Of a stretch of DNA of 64,000 nt, positions 18,982-28,179 are shown piece by piece; positions within the stretch are counted from its first letter, which is position 1; every line of letters starts with the position of its first letter. This stretch comes from Pseudoalteromonas shioyasakiensis (lineage in GTDB: Bacteria; Pseudomonadota; Gammaproteobacteria; Enterobacterales; Alteromonadaceae), in the NCBI RefSeq assembly GCF_024518675.1, contig NZ_JANIGL010000001.1, positions 1,178,001-1,242,000 of the forward strand. The letters run 5' to 3'. The translations under genes and the position numbers were made by a program. The notes under the pieces are model-generated. The model saw only the letters and a list, made by a program, of their open reading frames with translations, was not told where the DNA came from and searched no databases.

Positions 18982-20724
18982 CTAATTAACTGTAATCTCT
19001 TTACTTTTTTCACTGATGTATTTTAAACCAATTGTTACTATGCGGGTGTTAACCATGGTAATGACGCGCAATTGCACATTATTAATCACCAGTGTCGCAC
19101 CTTTACGCAGTGGCTCATCGAGTTGCTCGTTTATTAACTCTTCTAAACTCACATTTTCTGGCGCGTCTATTTTCATGTTGTATGAATAATAAATATCACC
19201 CACTAAAGTAACACCTTTTACTCTGAGCTCATTTTTAGAAAGGTGATTATCTTCTTGATGAGTTTCATCAGTGGCTGCAAAAACTAAGTCAACAAACGGC
19301 CTATTTTTAGGTTTAAGTACCACAAACAAATGATCTTGCGACTTTAAAATAGTTGAACCTCTAGGAGGAATCGTGGAGCTACCACGGGTTATCATCGCCA
19401 CCACAACGCTTTCGGGTAGTGCAGCTCTTGATAAACGTCGCCCGACAACACGTGATTCATCACTGAGTGTATATTCGACAATCTCAATATCGATTTCATT
19501 AAGCGCAGTGATCTCCAATTTAGCCGCAGCATGCATCGGCGGCGCTTCAACTAAGCCTAATTTGTTTGCAATCCATGGCATTGTTGCACCTTGCAGCGTC
19601 GCTGATATTAATACAACGAAAAACACCACATTAAAAATCAGCTCTGCACCCGTAAGGCCAAAAAGTAATGGAAAGATTGCCAAAATAATAGGCACTGAAC
19701 CACGCAAACCAACCCATGAAACAAATATCGTTTCTTTATTGTTAAAGCCAAATAGCTTTAAAATAGGCGCGACCGCAAGAGGTCTGGCGATAAAAATAAG
19801 TGCCAACGCAATAAGTAAACCTTCTAGCCAAACATCCACTAATGATGAAGGGTTTATCAATAAGCCAAGCACCACGAACATGGTAATTTGGCCAAGCCAC
19901 GCTAAGCCATCATGAAACAAAAAGATGCCGCGTTTATAAACAAATTCGCTATTCCCTAAAATGACACCGGTAATAAATACAGCTAAAAAGCCGCTACCGC
20001 CTAAGGTGGCCGACAGACCAAACGACAACAAACCAAATGCCGTTACCATCACCAAATACAAGCCAGAGGTATTGAGTTTAATTCTATTAACAAGCCACAC
20101 CGCGAGCTTACCAATAAGCACACCACACAGCGCACCTATTCCCATTTGTTGCACAAACAATAGCAACAACTCAGCACCCAGCTTCATTTCGTTAACGAGC
20201 ACTTCAAGCAAACCAATCGTTAAAAAAATGGCCATGGGATCATTTGAAGCACTTTCAATTTCAAGGGTCGATTTAAGCTTTTTATTTAAGTGAATACCCG
20301 CACTTCGTAATAACGCAAATACCGCCGCGGCATCAGTAGAGCCAACAATAGCCCCGAGTAAAATCCCCTGTAATACAGGTAACTGCAAAATATAGGTAGC
20401 AACTAACCCGGTAATAATTGCAGTGAAAAGCACCCCCACCGTTGCCAGCGCTGATGCAGGTTTCCAAACCTGTTTAATTGACCCTATCGGTGTTTGTAAG
20501 CCACCATCAAACAAAATAATAGCAAGCGCAAGCGTACCAAGCGCATGGGCAGCTTCTGCATTATCAAATGAAATACCGGCAATACCATCTTCACCTGCGA
20601 GCATGCCCACTAATAAAAATAAAACGAGAACGGGAAGGCCAACTCGAGCCGATAACTTACTCGAAATGACCCCCAATAAAATTAATACGGCACTGAGCAG
20701 AATGATATTATCAATAACAAACAT
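18982..20724 (-). CDS. nhaP2: Potassium/proton antiporter, NhaP2/CvrA type
   Basis: This is a 580 aa CPA1-family antiporter. The N-terminal 400 residues contain about 12 membrane segments with LFDGGLQT, AIVGSTDAAAVFALLR and ESASNDPMAIFLT, the ion-binding motifs of the family. The C-terminal 180 residues form the cytoplasmic regulatory part, with a TrkA-C-like domain (about 400-480) and a CorC/HlyC-like end. Length and layout match E. coli NhaP2 (YcgO, about 578 aa). It probably exports K+ for volume and pH control; ion specificity is inferred. Confidence 0.9.
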   Translation of the reverse strand: MFVIDNIILLSAVLILLGVISSKLSARVGLPVLVLFLLVGMLAGEDGIAGISFDNAEAAHALGTLALAIILFDGGLQTPIGSIKQVWKPASALATVGVLFTAIITGLVATYILQLPVLQGILLGAIVGSTDAAAVFALLRSAGIHLNKKLKSTLEIESASNDPMAIFLTIGLLEVLVNEMKLGAELLLLFVQQMGIGALCGVLIGKLAVWLVNRIKLNTSGLYLVMVTAFGLLSFGLSATLGGSGFLAVFITGVILGNSEFVYKRGIFLFHDGLAWLGQITMFVVLGLLINPSSLVDVWLEGLLIALALIFIARPLAVAPILKLFGFNNKETIFVSWVGLRGSVPIILAIFPLLFGLTGAELIFNVVFFVVLISATLQGATMPWIANKLGLVEAPPMHAAAKLEITALNEIDIEIVEYTLSDESRVVGRRLSRAALPESVVVAMITRGSSTIPPRGSTILKSQDHLFVVLKPKNRPFVDLVFAATDETHQEDNHLSKNELRVKGVTLVGDIYYSYNMKIDAPENVSLEELINEQLDEPLRKGATLVINNVQLRVITMVNTRIVTIGLKYISEKSKEITVN

Positions 20725-21106
20725 AGTGTGAATTTATACCTTGTATAAATAGAAATGAAGACGACTAAAGCTCTATAACTTTAACATAAAATACAACAAC
20801 CTAATAAAACAGCTAAATGAAAGTTTAAATAAACCAGCAAAAACTTAAATGAATTTCACCCCTTTTTAATTTACCACATGTTTACTCAACAGTACGTTAT
20901 TAATTATAGAGGCTCGCTTATGCAAACATTCGTAGCTGAAGCCAGCCACACGCGCCAGCAAGCTCAGCTCCTACACTCCAGCGCGGTGTTTTCCCGTTAT
21001 TTATCTTACATTTTTCATAAGTAGTCGCACTTTAATGAAAGTTAATAACAATTTTACTTAGAACACGCTAGGCTATTAACATCGTATTTTAAAAATTGGA
21101 GTCATC
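20725..21106. other. Intergenic region between antiporter and sugar dehydrogenase genes
   Basis: This stretch of 382 bases is mostly AT-rich and holds the divergent promoters of the two genes. No coding sequence was found. The only structured part is the GC-rich REP-like island at 20932-20974. Confidence 0.7.
20932..20974. repeat. REP/REPIN-like GC-rich island
   Basis: The 43-bp island begins GTAGCTGA and ends, on the other strand, with GTAGGAGCTGAG. It therefore has GTAG-type ends facing each other around a GC-rich core, the layout of a REP doublet. It stands out against AT-rich flanks. A related single copy lies at 22502-22525. No RAYT transposase gene is in the window. Confidence 0.5.
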
Positions 21107-22246
21107 ATGAAAAAGTCTTTTTGTACTAGCTTAATCATCAGCCTCATTGGTTTCACCAGCTTGCAAGCGTGTGCGCAGCAAACCGAACAAACTATCCCAG
21201 TGGCCGCCAGTGCTGATAACTATGAACTTGAATTAATCGCCAAAGGGATTCAAATTCCGTGGGGAATGGCTTGGCTTAACGAACAAGATTTATTAGTAAC
21301 AGACCGTTCAGGTGAACTTAGACTGATTCGTGATGGCAAATTGCTAGAACAAAAAATCACTGGTGTGCCTAAAGTGCATGCGCAGGGGCAAGGTGGCTTG
21401 CTAGATATTGAGCTTGATCCTAATTTTAGCGACAACGGTTGGATTTACTTTTCATACTCTGGCTATGAAGGGGATGAAGAAGGCTACAATACGTCAATCA
21501 TGCGCGCACAATTAAAAGACATGGCGCTGGTGAATACGCAATTACTATTTGATGGTTCACCCAATACCACGGCAACCAAGCACTATGGCTCACGTATTGA
21601 GTTTGATAACGACGGTTATTTATATTTTTCTATTGGTGATCGCGGCAAACGTGATGTACACCCACAAAGCCTTGAATATGATGCGGGTAAAATTCACCGT
21701 ATTAATAGCGATGGTTCAATTCCAGAATCAAACCCATTTGTAAATCAATCAAACGCTCGTAAAAGCATATATTCATACGGCCATAGAAACCCACAAGGTA
21801 TGGCTATGCATCCAGAAACAGGCGCAATTTGGAGCCATGAACACGGCCCCCGCGGTGGTGATGAAATCAATATAGTCAAAGCTGGTGCAAACTATGGTTG
21901 GCCGGTGATCACCCATGGTATCAATTACATTGGCACCAAAATCACTGATGAAACCAGCCGCGAAGGAATGGAGCAGCCTGACTGGGTATGGGTGCCGTCT
22001 ATCGCGCCTTCTGGTATGCAGTTTGTTACTAGTAGCAAATACCCGCAGTGGCAAGGTCATGTGCTTGTTGGTGCAATGAAGTTTGCCCACTTAGTGCTCG
22101 TTGAGCTTGATGGCAACAAGGTTACGGGTCACAGTAAACTGTTTGAAGGCGCTGGCCGCGTACGCAGTATTGCCACTCACCCTAATGGTGATATATATCT
22201 AGGCATTGACGGTATGGGTATCTACCGCATAGTACCGAAGGCATAG
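21107..22246 (+). CDS. PQQ-dependent aldose sugar dehydrogenase, lipoprotein
   Basis: This is a 379 aa protein with a lipobox (SLQAC) after the signal peptide, so it is probably anchored in the periplasm. The beta-propeller of the soluble glucose/aldose dehydrogenase family (E. coli YliI type) is shown by IPWGMAWL, QGQGGLLDIELDPNF, YGSRIEFDNDGYLYFSIGDR, YSYGHRNPQGMA, HEHGPRGGDEINI and GANYGWPV. It would oxidise aldoses with PQQ and pass electrons to the respiratory chain. No PQQ synthesis genes are in the window. Confidence 0.9.
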   Translation: MKKSFCTSLIISLIGFTSLQACAQQTEQTIPVAASADNYELELIAKGIQIPWGMAWLNEQDLLVTDRSGELRLIRDGKLLEQKITGVPKVHAQGQGGLLDIELDPNFSDNGWIYFSYSGYEGDEEGYNTSIMRAQLKDMALVNTQLLFDGSPNTTATKHYGSRIEFDNDGYLYFSIGDRGKRDVHPQSLEYDAGKIHRINSDGSIPESNPFVNQSNARKSIYSYGHRNPQGMAMHPETGAIWSHEHGPRGGDEINIVKAGANYGWPVITHGINYIGTKITDETSREGMEQPDWVWVPSIAPSGMQFVTSSKYPQWQGHVLVGAMKFAHLVLVELDGNKVTGHSKLFEGAGRVRSIATHPNGDIYLGIDGMGIYRIVPKA

Positions 22247-22260
22247 CGGTTCTAAGTTCG

Positions 22261-22315
22261 GCTGCGGGCTGCGGGCTGCGGGCTGCGGGCTGCGGGCTGC
22301 GGGCTGCGGGCTGCG
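22261..22315. repeat. Tandem repeat of GCTGCGG, about 8 copies
   Basis: Seven perfect 7-bp units followed by a 6-base partial unit begin 14 bases after the stop of the sugar dehydrogenase gene. The array is strongly GC-rich in an AT-rich gap. The copy number is likely variable through replication slippage. It does not encode anything recognisable. Confidence 0.95.
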
Positions 22316-22460
22316 CAATATGGTATTAAAATAAGGAAATTACTTTCACCATTAAACGTTCACAAAGAGGTCATGAGACGCTGCGCTGAAGAGGTATATT
22401 ATTAAATAGCCCATTTTCTTCTCATTCCTTTCTCTTTATGAAATAGATTTACTCAGCAAT

Positions 22461-22490
22461 AAAAAAGCCTGCAAATTTGCAGGCTTTCTT
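22461..22490 (-). terminator. Bidirectional intrinsic terminator after nhaC-type gene
   Basis: A 12-bp perfect palindrome (AAAGCCTGCAAA with its complement, 22464-22487) is flanked by A and T runs on both sides. It is placed to end the minus-strand antiporter transcript and may also stop read-through from the plus-strand dehydrogenase gene. Confidence 0.85.
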
Positions 22491-22501
22491 ACTAGCTTTA
22501 C

Positions 22502-22525
22502 TCTCGCAAGCTCGCCAACTCCTAC
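22502..22525 (-). repeat. REP-like element at the stop codon of the antiporter gene
   Basis: On the minus strand the sequence GTAGGAGTTGGCGAGCTTGC resembles the REP half at 20932-20974 (GTAGGAGCTGAGCTTGCTGG): both start GTAGGAG and share GAGCTTGC. The TAG inside its GTAG end supplies the stop codon of the antiporter gene, so the element seems to have set the present C-terminus. Confidence 0.5.
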
Positions 22526-23898
22526 AACACAATAATGCTCGTAACCAAGTAAGCCACAAATGTTAAGCCACCAGCGAATAGCGCATATGGCATTTGGGTT
22601 TTAACGTGAGTGAGTAAGTCACAACCTGATGCAATTGCAGAAACCGCACTGGTGTCGGATATTGGCGAACAGTGATCGCCAAATACGCCGCCACCTAAGA
22701 TTGCCGCAATCACTAACGAAGGTGGTAAACCTAAAGCTTGAATAAGTGGCACACCAATTGGGATAAGAATTGCAAACGTGCCCCACGAGGTCCCCGTAGT
22801 GAATGAGATAACCGCACCGGTTACAAACAACACTGGTACCACTAAGTAGATAGGTAAGTAATCACCCACTAGCCCTGCGACAAATATACCCGTACCTAAG
22901 TCTTTTAAGCTGGCACCTAACGTAAGTGACAGCAGTACTATAGCGACTAAAGGCAAAAGTTCGCCCATACCTTTAAAACCAATATCAACGAGTTTGTGGT
23001 GCGTAAATTCGCGTGATGACACCATTAAAAAGTAAGCTACTACACAGGCTAAAATAGTGGCATACAACACTGATTTAGAGCCACTGCCGCTGGCAATATC
23101 ACCATTACCCGACCAATACATAAAGCCCACCATACTACCAATTAGGGTAATAAGTGGAACTAGCATATAACGTGCTTTAGTACCTTTAACTTCTTCTTGT
23201 AGCTCAGTTTGTTGTTGATCCAGCTGTTCTTCAGCTTTTTTTAGTGGACCATGTACTTTATCAAATGAAATAGTGTAGAACACAATAACTAAAGTAATGA
23301 TGGCGTAGAAGTTATAACCAATACTACCCCATAAAACCGACACAGCCGATTCCGACAACTCATAATTACCCAATAAGCCAAGTACATATGCACCCCAACC
23401 ATTAAGTAATATTAAAATACACACAGGTGCACTTGTACTATCAATAATGTAGGCTAAACGGGCTCGGCTCATTTTAAATTTATCGAATAAACCACGAGAT
23501 AAAATACCCGCAGTAAGTACACTTAAGTTAGATTCAATAAATACCGCAATCCCTGAAAACATAGTTAAAAAACCAACTTGGCGCTTACTTTTAGCGACGC
23601 CTTTATTCATCAGCATATTCACAGTGGCGGCAACACCACCAGATTCACGGATGTACGCGAGCAAAGCACCAATTAAAATACTAAAGATTAAAATACGGCT
23701 ATTGCCTGGGGAGCTTGCCACCGCGACTACACGCTCAATTGTATTGATAAATGTGTTAAACAGTGTATTACCGTCGCCTTGTAAGGCTAATAAAAATTCT
23801 GATGAAGCAACTGCAACCAGCAGCGCCATAATCACTTCTTTACGCCAAAAAACGATTAATATCGCGATTAACGGCGGTAAAATGGAATACCAAGACAT
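22522..23898 (-). CDS. Na+/H+ antiporter, NhaC family
   Basis: This is a 458 aa integral membrane protein with about 11-12 segments. Blocks typical of the NhaC superfamily are GVAATVNML near residue 88, SNLSVLTAGILSRGLFDK, IDSTSAPVCILILLNGWGAY, FTTGTSWGTFAILIPIGVPL and GGGVFGDHCSPISDTSAVSA. It may exchange Na+ for H+, or carry an organic solute as some members do. It lies directly beside the muropeptide locus, on the same strand as the amidase fusion gene but 122 bases away, and has no match to the shared motif in front of it, so membership of that locus is uncertain. Confidence 0.88.
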   Translation of the reverse strand: MSWYSILPPLIAILIVFWRKEVIMALLVAVASSEFLLALQGDGNTLFNTFINTIERVVAVASSPGNSRILIFSILIGALLAYIRESGGVAATVNMLMNKGVAKSKRQVGFLTMFSGIAVFIESNLSVLTAGILSRGLFDKFKMSRARLAYIIDSTSAPVCILILLNGWGAYVLGLLGNYELSESAVSVLWGSIGYNFYAIITLVIVFYTISFDKVHGPLKKAEEQLDQQQTELQEEVKGTKARYMLVPLITLIGSMVGFMYWSGNGDIASGSGSKSVLYATILACVVAYFLMVSSREFTHHKLVDIGFKGMGELLPLVAIVLLSLTLGASLKDLGTGIFVAGLVGDYLPIYLVVPVLFVTGAVISFTTGTSWGTFAILIPIGVPLIQALGLPPSLVIAAILGGGVFGDHCSPISDTSAVSAIASGCDLLTHVKTQMPYALFAGGLTFVAYLVTSIIVL

Positions 23899-24020
23899 AC
23901 AATAACCTTTTAAGTAGCGACTACGCCGCTGTTATAATTATTTTACCTTCAATACTAGGCTGAAGGTTAGAACAAACCCACTAGCTTAATATGTTGCGCA
24001 ATAAACTCAACTTAATTCGA

Positions 24021-26465
24021 CTAATGATTTAAAAGTGCTTCATAAACAAGCGAAATCACTGAGCCATACTTACCTGTTTCAAACTTTTTACCGACAAACT
24101 CATAGTGTGTGTCACTGCCTTCAATGGGCGTGTGACGCGCATTTGTTAATAACACAATTGCTAAATCATACTCAGGGTCGATAACCGTTACTGTACCTGT
24201 CCAACCAGTGTGGCCATATGCTTGTGGACTAGCGTATGGGCCAAAGTGCCATTTTTGTGCCCCATGACCTGCTCTGCGCCAACCTAAACCATAAGTCTCG
24301 TTACTCGCTTGTGCGTTAGTGAATTGCTCAATCACTTGCGCAGTAAAAAATTGTTTATCGCCATAGCCGCCGCCATTTAAAAGCAACTGCATCATAATAC
24401 TCATGTCGTATCCTGTGCTAAACAGTCCTGCATGACCTGCAACACCTCCGAGTGCATAAAATGCTTTTTCATCGTGCACTTGGCCTTGCAACACATCTGT
24501 TCGTACATTTTCAAATTCTAATCGGCCACCACGGGTATTACCTTGCAGCTCAGTAGCGGCAATTTGATTTTTGTTAAAGCCTTTTTGCAATGGGTTATAA
24601 ACGGTCTGCGTTAAGCCCAGCGGTTGATAAATTTGCCCTTCTACGTAGCTATCAAGTGACTGCCCCGTAATACGCTCAACCAGTACTCCCAGTAACATGT
24701 AATCAATATCTGAATAAAGATGCCTTACATTACGACCAGCCACAAAGGGGACGCCAGTTAATAGTAAATTTTTAGTGCGCAGACTATTTTGCGAGAAAAA
24801 TCGCTCGCCGAATTTATTATCTTTACGATGAAAGTCCACCACTGCTGGGTAACCTGCACTATGGGTCAATAAATCTTTTACCAAGCGCTGTTCACGCCCT
24901 GCACCTCTAAACTCTGGCAAGTAATAAAATAAGGGTTTTTCCACATCAAGTTGACCTTCACTAGCCAGCTTCATCAATGCAAAGTTAGTGGCAAACATTT
25001 TTGTGTTTGATGCAATATCAAACAGGGTATCGGCCTGCATTTTCTGCGGGGTGGCGAGTTTCCCTCCCGTTGCATTATATTTTTTTGCATCGCCATAGTG
25101 ACTTAGCTTAATCAGCTGACCATCTTTAACCACGGCTAATACAGCGCCAGGGAAACCTTGACTGATCTCTTCATTGATCAGTGCATCAACCGCTTTGAAG
25201 TCGACTTTTTCTGCGGCTTTATCTGCAAGGGTTGGATAGGAAAAATGTAATGTTAAACGTGCACCTTCAGGCATCACATTATCAACCTTGAAAGTATTAG
25301 TGCCATTATGAGTACGCTTATAAAGGCTGTATTTATACTGTTTTTGGGGAGCTAATGGCTTAGCAATATTGATTTTTTCGCCATTGATATAAATATCGGC
25401 ACTGGTTGCATTATTGTTTTCAATAATTAGTTCGCCGCGACCTTTGTACGCTTTGAAAGTCCCGCGGTTGTTTACCAATAAACGGCTACTTGGGTTGCTG
25501 TCAGGAATTTTTGCAACGACTTGTGCGTTGTTCAATATCTTAGGTTTGGCAACATCTTCGGTTTGCTCTTGCTGATATTGCGCCATTAATTTTGCCGCTT
25601 TTTTAGGAAAGTACTTTTCCATTAGAGCAAACAACACCGCAGCACTTCTGGCATCGGCATTACCACTCACATGCCATGGTAAAAAGTGCATTTGAAATGC
25701 ACTTAAGGTATCAAGTGTTTGCGAGTCGAGTTGATTTGTTGCTTGTACGTCATAACCATAACCACGTAATGCTTTTTGCATTAACGCTATTGACGGTTTA
25801 ACTAAACTAAATTTCTGCCAATATTTATCAACCGTTTCACTTTCGTACCACGCTCCTATACCTGCTTTATAAAGCTGATACCAAGGAAATCGTGGGCCCG
25901 GATCGTTTTTACGGCTCGGTGCAATATCTGAGTGACCAACGACTTGAGTAGGGCCAATATCAGGATTACGCGCTAAAATACCTTTACTTAATTCAATCAA
26001 CAACTCCATTTGCTTAGCATCGTAATCAGGAAAAATACACAGCTTAGTTGCATCATTTTCCATCTGTATATCCGCAGCTACCTCTGGGTAGTGGCAAGTG
26101 GGCACATTTACAATTTCAATACCAATTGATTGATCGTTTAAATCTTCTCGGCCTTGCCAAAAGCTGCGTCCAGCGTGCCATGCTCTATCATGTTCATCCA
26201 CTAACTGAATAATTTTAAGTTCGTCTTCTGGATAGCTTGGATCATTTGATTCAGGTAATAAGTAATGAGCACTCAAGCCACCTTCTTCGACCAATACGCG
26301 CATTGATTTTTCATAATCAATGGCTGTGTAATGCATCACTAAAAACTTAACGCGGTGGCTGTAATTAGCTGATTGAGTGAATTCATAAGGTGACGAAGCA
26401 CAGCTTATTAGTAAGGCTGCCGTAGTGATTAAACCAAGTTTTTTAAACCAAGATAAAAACGTCAT
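24021..26465 (-). CDS. Lipoprotein fusing AmiD-type amidase and serine beta-lactamase-fold hydrolase
   Basis: This 814 aa protein carries two peptidoglycan-active domains. After a lipobox (LISC, C22) comes an N-acetylmuramoyl-L-alanine amidase of the AmiD type with zinc ligands H45 (MHYTA), H178 (VGHSD) and D188 (NDPGP), then a peptidoglycan-binding-like helical region (about 215-290). After a beta-rich linker (about 325-412), the C-terminal 390 residues form a class C beta-lactamase-like domain with SNTK (S486, K489), YSD (584-586) and GHTG (751-754). B. subtilis YbbE (AmiE), encoded beside namZ and murQ, is of the same hydrolase type. The predicted role is cleaving muropeptide stems from MurNAc at the outer membrane or periplasm. 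Confidence 0.88.
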   Translation of the reverse strand: MTFLSWFKKLGLITTAALLISCASSPYEFTQSANYSHRVKFLVMHYTAIDYEKSMRVLVEEGGLSAHYLLPESNDPSYPEDELKIIQLVDEHDRAWHAGRSFWQGREDLNDQSIGIEIVNVPTCHYPEVAADIQMENDATKLCIFPDYDAKQMELLIELSKGILARNPDIGPTQVVGHSDIAPSRKNDPGPRFPWYQLYKAGIGAWYESETVDKYWQKFSLVKPSIALMQKALRGYGYDVQATNQLDSQTLDTLSAFQMHFLPWHVSGNADARSAAVLFALMEKYFPKKAAKLMAQYQQEQTEDVAKPKILNNAQVVAKIPDSNPSSRLLVNNRGTFKAYKGRGELIIENNNATSADIYINGEKINIAKPLAPQKQYKYSLYKRTHNGTNTFKVDNVMPEGARLTLHFSYPTLADKAAEKVDFKAVDALINEEISQGFPGAVLAVVKDGQLIKLSHYGDAKKYNATGGKLATPQKMQADTLFDIASNTKMFATNFALMKLASEGQLDVEKPLFYYLPEFRGAGREQRLVKDLLTHSAGYPAVVDFHRKDNKFGERFFSQNSLRTKNLLLTGVPFVAGRNVRHLYSDIDYMLLGVLVERITGQSLDSYVEGQIYQPLGLTQTVYNPLQKGFNKNQIAATELQGNTRGGRLEFENVRTDVLQGQVHDEKAFYALGGVAGHAGLFSTGYDMSIMMQLLLNGGGYGDKQFFTAQVIEQFTNAQASNETYGLGWRRAGHGAQKWHFGPYASPQAYGHTGWTGTVTVIDPEYDLAIVLLTNARHTPIEGSDTHYEFVGKKFETGKYGSVISLVYEALLNH

Positions 26466-26866
26466 AGCTCTCTCATAACTGAAAAATCAAAAACATAAAT
26501 AGTGAGACTGACCGTTATCAAGTTTTGAACTCACTTTTCCTACATAAACACTAACACAGATGAACTTCTTGTAAATATTTTATTTCAAAAAACAAATAAA
26601 TGTGAGATATTTTATAAACACAGTGTTTTTACCTGTCCTCATAACTACAGGTTTGCCTAGTAAGGTTGTCAAGTTAATAAATTCAAACTATATTATTCCA
26701 GTTATTCTTAAATATTATTCCAATAAAAAACATATAAGTAATGGAATATTAAATTTAAATATAAAATTACACATACAAACTTATAGCAGCAACTGAACCC
26801 AAAACAAGTACAAAACAGTTTTGTTTAATGCTATAAATACACTAAATACTTTAATAAGCGAGTACT
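26466..26866. promoter_or_regulatory. Divergent control region with three GGAATA motifs
   Basis: This 401-bp very AT-rich region separates the amidase fusion gene from the divergent RpiR-type regulator. It contains three copies of the motif TNNTGGAATAATAT or its complement: 26690-26704, 26712-26725 (both on the minus strand) and 26739-26750 (plus strand). The last two form an inverted pair. Related motifs lie before the other transcription units of the locus. No protein-coding gene is evident here. Confidence 0.55.
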
Positions 26867-27712
26867 ATGTCTACATTTGTTAAAATCAAAGCATTGCGTC
26901 AGTCTTTATCAAGCAGTGAAGCAAAGCTGGCAGACTTCACATTGAACTCAGCTAATGCAATTCGTAACCTTTCTTCTGTGGAACTTGCCAAAGTAGTTGG
27001 TGTTAGCCAATCGAGCGTTGTAAAGTTCTCACAAAAATTAGGTTATAAAGGCTTTCCTGCATTCAAATTAGCTGTAATAGATGCATTAAATGGTGAAACC
27101 AGCGAACCAAAACTGCATGGTAAAATAACGCTGAACGACTCTTTAGAACAAATAGCCGAAAAATTATTAAGCAGTAAGCTTGCGGTTCTCACTGAAACCA
27201 AAAATTTGAATGATGCCCCAGCTTTTGAACAAGCCGTTAGTTTACTTAAATCAGCTAAACGCATTTTAATTTGTGGCTTAGGTGGCTCTGCACTAGTGGC
27301 AAAAGATTTTTCTTATAAACTACAAAAATTAGGTATGCCTGCTATTGCAGAGCCTGATGGTCATGCACAACTATCCTACGTGTCTACCTTTGGTAAGGGC
27401 GATTTAGTTATTGCGATTAGTGAGTCAGGGGTAACCCGTGAAATCGCTGAGGTTGTGAAACAAGCTAAACACAATAATAGTCATGTAATTTCTGTGACTA
27501 AGTTTGGCAACAGCCCAGTTGCTGATGCCGCTAATGTAAAGCTATTTTCGGTGGCAGAGGAAGAGTCGGTGCGTTTATCATCTATTCTTGCGCGTACTGC
27601 ACAAGACTTTGTCATAGATATTCTATTTATTGCTTTAACACAGTCTAGTCGTCAAGGTCGTAAACTATTAGAGCACTCTAATGATGTCGTAGGTGAATTT
27701 AGAAATCATTAA
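26867..27712 (+). CDS. RpiR-family regulator, MurR-like
   Basis: This is a 281 aa regulator with an N-terminal RpiR helix-turn-helix (LSSVELAKVVGVSQSSVVKFSQKLGYKGFPAFKLA, about 38-72) and a C-terminal SIS sugar-phosphate-binding domain (ILICGLGGSALVAKDFSYKL and DLVIAISESGVTREIAEVV). E. coli MurR, which senses MurNAc-6-phosphate and controls murQP, has this architecture. Here murQ, a sugar kinase and namZ are close by, so MurNAc-6-phosphate is the likely ligand. It probably controls its neighbours through the GGAATA motifs. The ligand and regulon are inferred. Confidence 0.85.
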   Translation: MSTFVKIKALRQSLSSSEAKLADFTLNSANAIRNLSSVELAKVVGVSQSSVVKFSQKLGYKGFPAFKLAVIDALNGETSEPKLHGKITLNDSLEQIAEKLLSSKLAVLTETKNLNDAPAFEQAVSLLKSAKRILICGLGGSALVAKDFSYKLQKLGMPAIAEPDGHAQLSYVSTFGKGDLVIAISESGVTREIAEVVKQAKHNNSHVISVTKFGNSPVADAANVKLFSVAEEESVRLSSILARTAQDFVIDILFIALTQSSRQGRKLLEHSNDVVGEFRNH

Positions 27713-27733
27713 TTTAAACGACCTTTTAAAAAC

Positions 27734-27757
27734 AGGCTGTTTTTGCAGCCTTTTTAT
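27734..27757 (+). terminator. Intrinsic terminator after the RpiR-type regulator
   Basis: A 6-bp stem (AGGCTG with CAGCCT) has a T-rich loop and is followed by TTTTTATTT. It lies 22 bases after the regulator stop. Confidence 0.75.
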
Positions 27758-28179
27758 TTGTTAATTCAAGTCCCCTACTCCCCCACGCATAAATTATTTC
27801 AAAAATTGTCATGGTAAAATTTAGTATTTATTCATCACCATTTACTTAAGCCTTGCTTACACGATCAGTAAAAATGATAACAAGCAAACCACACAATAAA
27901 AATAACCAATTGTTTTTAATAATAAAGAAATAAAATTCGCATTGTTTTATAGATAATTTCTATATTAAAAATATTGCTATATTGAGAAAAATTATATCCA
28001 ACTCACTTTTAATATATATTATTTCCAATAAAAAATAGTTAAGGAAGAAATTATTCTTGACCAATACTGGCAACACATGTTTAATAGAATGGCAACAAAT
28101 AATAAAAGTTTATGACTCTATTCGGGGAATCAACACAGTTCAGAGCAATAAACATACTTATAATAAGGACGGGGAAACG
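27758..28179 (+). promoter_or_regulatory. AT-rich upstream region of the Oar-like TonB receptor
   Basis: This holds no gene. A copy of the locus motif, in the form ATATTATTTCCAATA (one extra T in the core), lies at 28016-28030, about 150 bases before the chosen start of the receptor. A possible upstream in-frame start at 28057 is rejected because the signal peptide begins at 28180 next to an AAGGACGGGG ribosome site. Confidence 0.5.

Noticed and set aside
19373..19915. 180-codon open frame opposite the NhaP2-type antiporter
   Set aside because: Mirror of a conserved membrane-protein gene, with no family features of its own.
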